DNA of 64,000 nucleotides, from positions 1 through 64,000 of IMG/VR virus record IMGVR_UViG_3300032092_000023; one strand, written 5' to 3'. Numbering within the stretch: the first letter of the stretch is position 1; each line of letters starts with the position of its first letter. The translations under genes were made by a program, and so were the position numbers. Of the stretch, positions 26,028-33,182 are shown one piece after another. The notes under the pieces are model-generated. The model did not search any database, had not been told where the DNA came from, and worked only from the letters and a program-made list of their open reading frames with translations. Source of the DNA: a virus.

Positions 26028-26059
26028 AAAAAATCCCAGAAGGTTTATACCCTCTGGGA
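26027..26059 (-). terminator. Intrinsic terminator after portal gene
   Basis: Minus strand TCCCAGA ... TCTGGGA (7-bp stem, inner GG/CC pairs) followed by TTTTTTG. It separates late portal transcripts from the early promoter that begins at its end. Confidence 0.8.
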
Positions 26060-26078
26060 CTGTTAATCTTTTTGTTTA

Positions 26079-27707
26079 TTAAAATCCTCCCATTCCTCCG
26101 TCTGACTGCTGTTGAATCTGCTGTGCAAGTTTCATGTCAGCTAAATCTTTCTCTGCCTGCTCAGCCTTCATTCTTTCATTTGCCGCAATGTCATCTTGTG
26201 AAAGCTTGAGGTATTTCTCTATAACAAATCGTGGTGTAAAGTAAGGAACATCAACGTCCATGCCGGTAGCGTCCTTTTTCTTGTCCATGATTTGCATCAT
26301 ATTGGAAGCAAAGTCAAGTCGCTTACCTAACATATCCATTTGCTTAAGCTCTTCAAATATGTTATCTTTATTGTAAGTAATTGCCAAAGTAGATTTAAAC
26401 AATTCATCTTCTGCAAGTTCTGGGTAAATAAGGCCCATTTGAATAAATAGTGGCTTGAGAACAATTTCTTGATAGATTGAGCGTAGTCGAGTAATAAACT
26501 TGAAGAAACGAATTTCTTCTCGGTCAATACCGTCGGCTGATATTGAATACTGGCCGCCGCCGCCACCTCCCATACCTTTATCAAATCTTGAACCAGGTAT
26601 CTTAGAATCCTCAATTAATTTATCTTTAAAGTATTGTAGCTGTGCAGGATCGCTTAGGTCAAATCCTTCACCTCCCATAACAGATATGTCGGGTGACTCA
26701 CCGTTCTTAGATGGAAACAAATAGTTCTTGTAAAATTGCATTGAAGGAGAGCCGTTAATTGAAAGCTCACCTGAATCTTGGTTAAGATTAACGTCTTCTT
26801 TATAAATGTTAATCATTTCCGCAAGAGCCTCTTTAGCTTTTTGCGGAGACTTGGTTCCTATAGGTACCACCATCTTCATGCGGTAACTGGCGTTCATGAT
26901 GTTCCAGATGACCCGGCTGTTTTCCATAATGCGCAATAGATTGAATGAACGTACCATTCTCTCCACATACGAAACACGGCCTGTGAAGTTACCTTTAGCG
27001 TATGATATGTAAATTACTTGTGAATCAAGGAGAACTCGTTTCATCGCAGGAATATCTTCATACTGTACCCAGATTTTTTTATATGTTCCGTCACTTGCCT
27101 TTTCTACACCAGGGCGTAAAGAAATTGGGTCCAACTCTTTAAAACCTACAATGTTTTTTCCATCTGGGTCAAATATGATTTCAAACGAAATGAAACCGTC
27201 AATTAAGAGCTGACGAAAATACGCCCAAGCATCGTGCCCACCGGAAAAATGAAAGTGTGCATAGATTTTCTTAAACTGTTGATTAAGCTCGGATATGACT
27301 TCTTTTTGATTGTCCGGAGAAAGCACCTCTCTTACTTTACCGATGTCAACATTACAAAAGTAATTGGAGTCATCATAAACAATTGCTTCATCGGCAATGG
27401 TATCTACAACAAATTCTATCTCAGGGTTCATTGCAAATTTTCTAAGATAGTCGCGTCTTGCTTTATAGTCTTTATCAAAAAACGCAATAAACTTTTTCTG
27501 ACCTACATCAGAAAGAGCTAATGAATATAAGAATTCTTCAGGTAAATATCCTTGGTTACCAAATTCTGCTTCTGTAACACCAATCGCTCTTGACTGCTTT
27601 ACGACCATATCTTCGTATCGCATACCAAGATTGGCTAAATTCTTTAGACTTTTTGAAATCTGTCCAAACACGGGATTCACCCCAATTCTATCAATAAAAC
27701 CTGCCAT
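26079..27707 (-). CDS. Portal protein (gp20-like)
   Basis: 542 aa, near T4 gp20 (524). Typical elements are the N-terminal helical region, YLRKFAMNPEIEFVVDTIADEAI with the following cysteine-containing strand, GFKELDPISLRPG, the long central helical part with VSYVERMVRSFNLLRIMENSRVIW in pieces, and the C-terminal Met/Gln-rich tail. Portal rings occupy one capsid vertex, nucleate head assembly and dock terminase and neck. A late box lies 15 nt upstream, and a terminator follows. Confidence 0.85.
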   Translation of the reverse strand: MAGFIDRIGVNPVFGQISKSLKNLANLGMRYEDMVVKQSRAIGVTEAEFGNQGYLPEEFLYSLALSDVGQKKFIAFFDKDYKARRDYLRKFAMNPEIEFVVDTIADEAIVYDDSNYFCNVDIGKVREVLSPDNQKEVISELNQQFKKIYAHFHFSGGHDAWAYFRQLLIDGFISFEIIFDPDGKNIVGFKELDPISLRPGVEKASDGTYKKIWVQYEDIPAMKRVLLDSQVIYISYAKGNFTGRVSYVERMVRSFNLLRIMENSRVIWNIMNASYRMKMVVPIGTKSPQKAKEALAEMINIYKEDVNLNQDSGELSINGSPSMQFYKNYLFPSKNGESPDISVMGGEGFDLSDPAQLQYFKDKLIEDSKIPGSRFDKGMGGGGGGQYSISADGIDREEIRFFKFITRLRSIYQEIVLKPLFIQMGLIYPELAEDELFKSTLAITYNKDNIFEELKQMDMLGKRLDFASNMMQIMDKKKDATGMDVDVPYFTPRFVIEKYLKLSQDDIAANERMKAEQAEKDLADMKLAQQIQQQSDGGMGGF

Positions 27708-27721
27708 GTATTTTTCTTTTT

Positions 27722-27730
27722 GTATATATT
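27722..27730 (-). promoter_or_regulatory. Late promoter box (AATATATAC)
   Basis: Minus-strand AATATATAC 15 nt upstream of the portal ATG; the leader is A-rich without a Shine-Dalgarno sequence. Confidence 0.6.
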
Positions 27731-27731
27731 C

Positions 27732-28451
27732 TTACTTTCCAGGACGGATGTATTTCTTCTTATCTTTTGCTGTCTTAACTTTGTCAGGTACTTTTTTGTT
27801 TAACAGCCCCTTTACTTGAATGTACTCTTTCCAAACAGCTGCAGGAGGTTTTCCATTAAATTCCTTTGGCATGAAATACGGTATCATTTCCCAATCTTCC
27901 AATTCAATAATAACCGGCTGCGTGATTCGGGGGATTATGTAATTTCGATATGCCCATTGATAACCAATCTTTCCTTGCTGATTGAATATCTTTATTGTAA
28001 AATACCAATCGGTTAAGAACTTCCATGCACCTCTTAAACGTCCAATTGCTCCTTCATTTACCAGTTCCTCCGCATCTTTGAGATCATTCTTATAGATATC
28101 ATAAAATATCTGCAATGTTTGTACTCTTTGTAGTTCGGGTAAAAAATTAAGGTTCAGCCCTTGAACTATCATATTACCTTCTTTAGAGATAAACTGAGAA
28201 TGAACAAGAACCATAGGTCGCTTATCGTAAAAGTCCAATACATCTTTATAGAGAGGGTCGTATTTCCAAGTGTAAATTCTGCCAGGAAGAAAAAACTTAA
28301 GTTGCTTTACACTACCTCGTTCAAAAGTTTCTAGAAACCCGGTATCTGTGTACGGTTTTTTAAAATACTTGTCGTTAAAAAACTGATAGCCGTTCTTGCG
28401 AAGTTGATCCTTTCTATCGGCTTCGCGGTATGCTTCAAGAGGTGCTTTCAT
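27732..28451 (-). CDS. Conserved-looking phage protein, probably virion-associated
   Basis: 239 aa. The segment GRIYTWKYDPLYKDVLDFYDKRPMVLV (taken in parts) followed by GLNLNFLPELQRVQ is a pattern I associate with hypothetical structural proteins of T4-like phages (YD-x(7)-LPYYDxxPxVL ... GLNxHYLP). The C-terminus is Lys-rich. Its start overlaps the stop of the gp4-like gene by 4 nt (ATGA) and the portal gene follows, so a head or neck role is likely, but I cannot name the T4 counterpart. Confidence 0.45.
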   Translation of the reverse strand: MKAPLEAYREADRKDQLRKNGYQFFNDKYFKKPYTDTGFLETFERGSVKQLKFFLPGRIYTWKYDPLYKDVLDFYDKRPMVLVHSQFISKEGNMIVQGLNLNFLPELQRVQTLQIFYDIYKNDLKDAEELVNEGAIGRLRGAWKFLTDWYFTIKIFNQQGKIGYQWAYRNYIIPRITQPVIIELEDWEMIPYFMPKEFNGKPPAAVWKEYIQVKGLLNKKVPDKVKTAKDKKKYIRPGK

Positions 28452-28969
28452 CTGCTAAACAAAAAATCTTCGGTAACTATAACAAACTTATAACCTCTTT
28501 CAGCAGCAAAAAGTTTTGCAGCGGAAAACTTAGCACGATTGACTAGCCAAGTCTTAAGAGCATAGTTATAGTTCTTGATTTTTTTGGTGGTTATTTTCTG
28601 TCCTTCAAGAAGAGGCTTTGTTAAAGATGCCTCCGGTTTTACTTCAGCCAAATAATCAACCTCGTTCTCTCCTTCTTTAACCCGCAAATAAAAGTCTACA
28701 TAATAAGTATGTGTCTTGTTACCTGCTGGGTTGTCGAGAGGACTAACATATTTTATACCAACGGGCTCCGATGACCATCGGATAACATTTTCATTGGTAT
28801 CGCAATACACGCAAAATCGATGCTCCCAAGAAGAACGATATATGATTTGCGACGTATCACCAATGTACTTTTCCGTGTTAACTAATTTGTAATATCCTTG
28901 ACGAAACCCGCTTTTGTGACTGGGTTTATTTGACTTAATATCACTCACAATGATTGCTTTATTATACAT
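28448..28969 (-). CDS. Head completion protein/nuclease (gp4-like)
   Basis: 173 aa, close to T4 gp4 (150). Characteristic segments: FRQGYYKLVNTEKYIGDTSQ, then IIYRSSWEHRFCVYCDTNENVI, with VRWSSEPVGIKYVSPLDN-like continuation, THTYYVDFYL and DYLAEVKPEAS. The Asp in YVDF and the Glu-x-Lys in EVKP form a PD-(D/E)xK-like nuclease site. gp4 acts on the packaged head before tail joining. The 5' end overlaps a duplicated initiation region (28949-29012). Confidence 0.85.
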   Translation of the reverse strand: MYNKAIIVSDIKSNKPSHKSGFRQGYYKLVNTEKYIGDTSQIIYRSSWEHRFCVYCDTNENVIRWSSEPVGIKYVSPLDNPAGNKTHTYYVDFYLRVKEGENEVDYLAEVKPEASLTKPLLEGQKITTKKIKNYNYALKTWLVNRAKFSAAKLFAAERGYKFVIVTEDFLFSR

Positions 28970-29012
28970 TAATGTCTTTTTTCATCATAATGATTACTTT
29001 ATTATACATTAA
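28949..29012 (-). repeat. Duplicated translation-initiation segment, two 24-bp copies
   Basis: Copies at 28949-28972 and 28989-29012, 40 bp apart, differ at one base. Each holds TTAATG followed by TATAATAAAG; the upstream copy overlaps the gp55 stop and opens a 15-codon frame, the downstream copy starts the gp4-like gene. The first copy looks like a relic or a coupling leader. Confidence 0.8.
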
Positions 29013-29353
29013 ATACTGTAAAGGTTTTCGTTACTTAAAGAGATTTTTGATGTTGCACTTAACGGATGAAGCTTACGCCATCCTTTAGCAAATCCGTGTT
29101 TTATAATCTGCGTGTAATACGCAAAAGGATAATTTGATTTTTCTGGGTTATAACTTCTCCAGTATTTAATAACATCCATTAAAGCAAAAGCAATGCAATC
29201 TTTGCGATCCTCTTCATCTTTATACTTTAGTTTTTTTGATGTTTCTTTTGCCATAAGCATGAACATTTCCACTGCTCGTGGAGTAAGCTCGTCGTTTTCT
29301 TTTGAGATAAGAATCTCTTTCTTAAGCTCTTCTGGGTTTATGTAATTTGCCAT
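29009..29353 (-). CDS. Late sigma factor (gp55-like)
   Basis: 114 aa. Residues about 27-95 align by eye with T4 gp55: the helix AVEMFMLMAKETSKKLKY (T4: AIMLIAEGLSKRFNFSGY), DRKDCIAFALMDVIKYWRSYNPEKSNYPFAYYTQIIKHGF (T4: [39 protein letters not shown]) in the region-2-like part, given here in pieces below 20 residues: DRKDCIAFALMDVIKYWRS, NYPFAYYTQIIKHGF. T4 gp55 (185 aa) recognises TATAAATA late promoters together with gp33 and the gp45 clamp. This one is shorter; the C-terminal clamp-binding part may be lost or very short (LYSI at the end). Confidence 0.7.
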   Translation of the reverse strand: MANYINPEELKKEILISKENDELTPRAVEMFMLMAKETSKKLKYKDEEDRKDCIAFALMDVIKYWRSYNPEKSNYPFAYYTQIIKHGFAKGWRKLHPLSATSKISLSNENLYSI

Positions 29354-29361
29354 AGTTAGTA

Positions 29362-29981
29362 TTAGTTAGTGTTTGCAGAAGATGATACTTCCGATTCGTC
29401 ATCAAGACTCTTAACATACGATTGAAGTTCTGCCATGCAAACATTTAATGAATCAAATGAAAGCTTGCTGTTTTCTTCAACTGTCTTTTTTAATTCTGCA
29501 AGCTCTCCTATGATTCCATTAACGGAATCAGTTAAGCCTGCAAGAAATCCTGTGAGTTCATCGGGTTTGTTTTCCCCTGTTTTGGGGTTAGCAGCGATAT
29601 CATTCTCTGAATTATATACACCTACTTCATTTAGTTCTAGGTGCTTCTTTTTTACCCGTGACTTTCTTGTGCCATCAATAATAATTTCGATATCGTCATT
29701 ATCGCCTTTTGATGTATAATCAACTGCCTTGATTAAAACGGGGAAACCTGCTTCTTTACCTGGATAAGTTTTACCTAAAGATCCTTTAACAAAACCATAG
29801 GCCTCGCGAATTCCTACCGTTGCTCCGTCTCCCTGAGATTGTATCTCAAGGTCGTTTCCTGGTTTGGATTCTGAGGCCTTCTTGGTTACTTTAATGTCTG
29901 CTGGTTTGACGGTTTCTGTTGTTCCGTCGTCAAACTTAATTACAATAGTTTTTCCTGCTCCGCTTAAGCTAGTGACTACTG
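29362..29981 (-). CDS. C-terminal extension read only after -1 frameshifting
   Basis: An open frame of 206 codons ending at a TAA at 29362-29364, with no ATG, GTG or TTG near its beginning. The first in-frame ATG is within its last 30 codons. Its start AVVTSLSGAGKTIVIKFDDG completes the domain begun at the end of the 528-aa frame (GDEVEYLKKK), giving a barrel-like GDEVxYLxxxxVVTSLxGxGxxIVIKFDDGTxExVxxxDI pattern. The remainder is Lys/Glu-rich with a C-terminal coiled coil. It is expressed either by -1 frameshift at 29982-29991 or the reading frame is broken there by an indel. Confidence 0.75.
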
Positions 29982-31562
29982 CTTTTTTTTTAAGTATTCA
30001 ACTTCGTCACCTGCATTTACACCTAATCCTTCAGTCACATGAGTGAAAGCATTTATGGCATTCTTTGCATTGTAGTATTCTTCTCTAACAGAGTCAACCT
30101 CTTCTTGAATTGCGGCAATAAGTTCTTTTACTTCAGAAGATTCGCGAACATCTACATCTGTAATGGATTCAAGAATATTCTTTCTTTCTTCTAAGTAATT
30201 GATTGCGTCCATACATTCAGTAGCCTTTTCTTGAAGATCAACAATTGTTTTATCTTCTTTAGATAGAAGCTCTTTAAACGTTAATCCTAAATCATAGCTA
30301 GCAAACTCCATAACAAGATTTCTACTTTGCGATGCATTGCAATTAGGATAGAATCGTGTTTCATTCATTAGGTTGTCAGCAGTGAAGATAAAAGTGTTTT
30401 CGTTTAACTTAAAAACATCAGCACGACGATGAGGCATTCCTTTTGGATAAATTGACTTCGTAAAGTCAAGCTCAAAGATAGCATCCCAATGTTCAACCAA
30501 TTGGCCGACTGCGCTAATTACTTCTCTTTCCTCCATACGGAAAACACCGGAATTAAGATACACACGGTGGAATTCATCTTTAGTTACTTTCTTGTTATTA
30601 ACAAAGATAGCAAGACCTTCGGATTCTTCGACAAGTTCCACCTTTTTATCACGAGAGAAAACCTTAATGGAGTTTTCTAAAATCTCTACATTATTTTGCG
30701 ATAAGAAAGATGAGATAAATGTAAAGTAAGAAGGGAGTTTGGCATTTTCATCTTCGGTTAACGGTCGCATTTTGTTGCCGTTCTTTACGTAGGCTACACC
30801 GTTTACCGCAAAAATTTCGTCGTTCTCTGAAATGATTACCGGTGAGTATGATTTCTTGACAATTACGTCAGCACCAGTTGCTTTAAGTTGAAAAGAATTT
30901 TCAGATTCTATTACAACATTATGTAAATTGCGAATTGCTTTGTCATGCAAGTATTTACCAAGCGATTCGATTAGAGCAACACGATTTGTTGGTGTTCTGT
31001 GATTAAGATATTCATTGATATGTTTTTCAATCCCTGTCATTAAGAAAGCAGAGCTAGAATTGTTTTTTGCTTCGTGAACAGCTTTATAAATCTTGATGTC
31101 TTCAGAATATTTCTTGCTGTTTACGGTTAATTCATCAATAGCTTGTTTTACCGTAGGATCCCACGAAAACGGTGCCAAAGATTCAAGTACGTGATCAACG
31201 ATCAGCCACTCAGGAAGGCTTTCTACTTTGGAAAGTTTTTCCAACATGTATAATGCAGTAGGATGTTTTGCCAGCTCAGATTCTCTAATGCTCTTAAGCG
31301 ATTTCTTTACACCCAAATTGTGCATTTCGGTAATACGTGTGATTTCCGTAACGAAATTGACTACATCGCTATCATTGATGTTTTCGAGATCGCTAATCAG
31401 TCCTTCTGAGATTTTCATCTCAATTTGCTCAACAGCTTCCGGTGAAATGTTGAAGATAGAGTATTCGGTGCACTTCTTGAGAGCCTCTGTACAAACGTTT
31501 TTAGCTTCTTCTGAAGAAGTAGAGGAGATTAGCCCTTCAATTCTTTTTCTCAAATTTGACAT
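29976..31562 (-). CDS. Hypothetical virion-type protein, 528 aa; 733 aa when frameshifted
   Basis: The zero-frame product is 528 aa, helical in the first 170 residues, with a beta-rich middle (about 215-350) and a helical segment (about 435-510). It has no enzymatic motif I recognise. The last residues GDEVEYLKKKQ are cut off within an apparent beta-barrel domain whose second half is encoded in the -1 frame downstream. The 19-nt window in which both frames are open contains A AAA AAG. A late box lies 23 nt upstream. Neighbours are gp55-like and gp15-like genes, so a structural or assembly role is inferred. Confidence 0.6.
   Translation of the reverse strand: MSNLRKRIEGLISSTSSEEAKNVCTEALKKCTEYSIFNISPEAVEQIEMKISEGLISDLENINDSDVVNFVTEITRITEMHNLGVKKSLKSIRESELAKHPTALYMLEKLSKVESLPEWLIVDHVLESLAPFSWDPTVKQAIDELTVNSKKYSEDIKIYKAVHEAKNNSSSAFLMTGIEKHINEYLNHRTPTNRVALIESLGKYLHDKAIRNLHNVVIESENSFQLKATGADVIVKKSYSPVIISENDEIFAVNGVAYVKNGNKMRPLTEDENAKLPSYFTFISSFLSQNNVEILENSIKVFSRDKKVELVEESEGLAIFVNNKKVTKDEFHRVYLNSGVFRMEEREVISAVGQLVEHWDAIFELDFTKSIYPKGMPHRRADVFKLNENTFIFTADNLMNETRFYPNCNASQSRNLVMEFASYDLGLTFKELLSKEDKTIVDLQEKATECMDAINYLEERKNILESITDVDVRESSEVKELIAAIQEEVDSVREEYYNAKNAINAFTHVTEGLGVNAGDEVEYLKKKQ
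29982..29991 (-). promoter_or_regulatory. -1 ribosomal frameshift site (A AAA AAG in an A9G run)
   Basis: Zero-frame codons TTA AAA AAA AAG CAG TAG contain the heptamer A AAA AAG, the E. coli dnaX slippery site. Slipping back one base continues as GCA GTA GTC ACT into a 206-codon frame. The -1 frame has a TGA four codons upstream of the run and the zero frame stops two codons after it, so the shift must happen here. Confidence 0.75.
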
Positions 31563-31584
31563 CTTTTATATGTTTATTTTCTTG

Positions 31585-31594
31585 TTTATATATC
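31585..31594 (-). promoter_or_regulatory. Late promoter box (GATATATAAA)
   Basis: Minus-strand GATATATAAA 23 nt upstream of the ATG at 31562. Confidence 0.6.
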
Positions 31595-31615
31595 TCGAGT
31601 TTACTCAAGTTTTTA

Positions 31616-33169
31616 TCACTGTATGTAGATTTTTCCAATCGTTGATGATGTAATATAAGACCCACCAGTGATTTGCGCGTTTACATTATTATTTATACCT
31701 AATCTGTTTTGGATAGGATCAGCATATGTAATCGTTGATCCTGGTGGGACACCTATACCTTCAACGGTTAACCCAATAAGCAAAGACTTATCAAGTAAAG
31801 ATGATACAGCAGGATTAACATTTTTGATATATGCGTTTCCTGGAGCAGGAAGCGTACTGTCCACATCTCCGGTAAAACTTAGCTCTTCATTAAGTTCTTT
31901 ATATGTAAGTTCAGAGTTAGCGTCTTCTATCTTAAGTTCAATTTCAGTTAAAGATGAAGGAGTAAATCCTGCGCCTTGATTAACGATTGTGTAACCTACA
32001 ACTTCTCCGCCAATGACGTTAGCCTGGATCACAGGTTCAATAAAATTGGCAGGAAGAACAGGAGGCGTAGGGAAGATACCCACTTCTATGATATCAGTCG
32101 AGCCGTATGAAAATCCTTTATCAAAAATAATGATTTTTTCGACTTCGCCTAATGCGTTAATGATAGGCCGCGTTTTTCCACCTCTTCCACTAGATGTGGT
32201 TATTGAAGATCTTTGCGGTTCAAATACAATTTCGTTTCCGCTAGAATTAAAGAACGGTAGTTCCCAATTGTAATATCCGTTGTTTACTTGATTCTTGGCA
32301 ATGGGAATCCATGTGTCGGTGCCCGCTATTCTATAATAGAGGTTAACTCGCAAAATAGGTCCGGTGTTTGTCCAAGTAATTGGTAGGGAGCCGCCGGAAA
32401 AGAAAGTTTCTTGTGAGATTGGTGATTCAAAGGAAAATGTAGAAGGCTTTGGGCGCCCAGGAAAGGTTTCATCAAGTGAAGCTGAATTTCCTCCGATATC
32501 CATTCGGTTTGCGTTACTTCTTAATGTAGTAGAATCAAGTACTGGGTAATATGTTTCTACTTCAATATTAAACTTGACTAGGATTCTTTCATTTGATTGA
32601 TAGCTAAATTGAAAAGTTTTTTCTACACCAAATTCTTCAGAGAATCCTGCTTGACACGGAATTCTAAATCCTCGAAAATTAACAGAGAAAACTTGTGTCT
32701 TATAGAAAGTTTCCATAAGAGCCTGCTCAACCTTAAATGCGTCAAGATTACTATCAACTTCTACCTCAATAGTAAATGTCATTGAGAGAGGAAGAGAATT
32801 TATGAAAGCGTTAAATTGCTGTATCTCACCATTGACCTCTTTAACAAAAGTACCACGAACAAACCTATGAGTTAGTTTTGAACTGTCAATACTTTTTGAG
32901 TCCATTGTTACAATACCACGGGGTATGACATCGTAATTCCCGTCTGCATGCCGAGGATGAATGCAATCATTCCACTGTAAAAAGTAGTCCTGTAAAAATC
33001 TTTCGTCACCTCCCATATTGTAGAAGAACGGAACATAGACAATATCTATGACGCTGTCTGACAAAACATTTTCAAAGAAAACCTTGCTATTCAGTAGATT
33101 AACGATTCCAACAATGACAGCTCGTGAGTGTACATTATCTGTGTTGTACTTGTGGAGGAAGTTTCCCAT
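31616..33169 (-). CDS. Tail terminator/sheath stabiliser (gp15-like) with long C-terminal extension
   Basis: 517 aa against 272 in T4 gp15. The first 240 residues keep the gp15 order: a helix AVIVGIVNLLNSKVFFENV, strand DIVYVPFFYNM, DVIPRGIVTMDS, then LSMTFTIEVEVDSNLDAFKVEQAL (in pieces) and ILVKFNIEVETYYPVLD (T4: IEWSLTFEVNGWMYPPVDD). The extension has an Ig-like region (GGSLPITWTNTGP ... YRIAGTDTWIPIA ... GYYNWELP) and Gly-rich repeats (KGFSYGSTD, NQGAGFTPSS), probably surface-exposed. gp15 rings cap the tail and join it to the neck. Confidence 0.6.
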   Translation of the reverse strand: MGNFLHKYNTDNVHSRAVIVGIVNLLNSKVFFENVLSDSVIDIVYVPFFYNMGGDERFLQDYFLQWNDCIHPRHADGNYDVIPRGIVTMDSKSIDSSKLTHRFVRGTFVKEVNGEIQQFNAFINSLPLSMTFTIEVEVDSNLDAFKVEQALMETFYKTQVFSVNFRGFRIPCQAGFSEEFGVEKTFQFSYQSNERILVKFNIEVETYYPVLDSTTLRSNANRMDIGGNSASLDETFPGRPKPSTFSFESPISQETFFSGGSLPITWTNTGPILRVNLYYRIAGTDTWIPIAKNQVNNGYYNWELPFFNSSGNEIVFEPQRSSITTSSGRGGKTRPIINALGEVEKIIIFDKGFSYGSTDIIEVGIFPTPPVLPANFIEPVIQANVIGGEVVGYTIVNQGAGFTPSSLTEIELKIEDANSELTYKELNEELSFTGDVDSTLPAPGNAYIKNVNPAVSSLLDKSLLIGLTVEGIGVPPGSTITYADPIQNRLGINNNVNAQITGGSYITSSTIGKIYIQ

Positions 33170-33173
33170 CTAA

Positions 33174-33182
33174 GTATATATC
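33174..33182 (-). promoter_or_regulatory. Late promoter box (GATATATAC) 5 nt from the start codon
   Basis: Minus-strand GATATATAC ends 4 bases before the ATG at 33169 and overlaps the gp46 stop codon. If transcription starts where T4 late transcripts do, the mRNA would be nearly leaderless. Confidence 0.6.

Noticed and set aside
29354-29975. A 620-bp stretch without a gene between gp55-like and 528-aa genes
   Set aside because: It is not empty; it is the -1 frame continuation of the 528-aa frame and has no start codon of its own.
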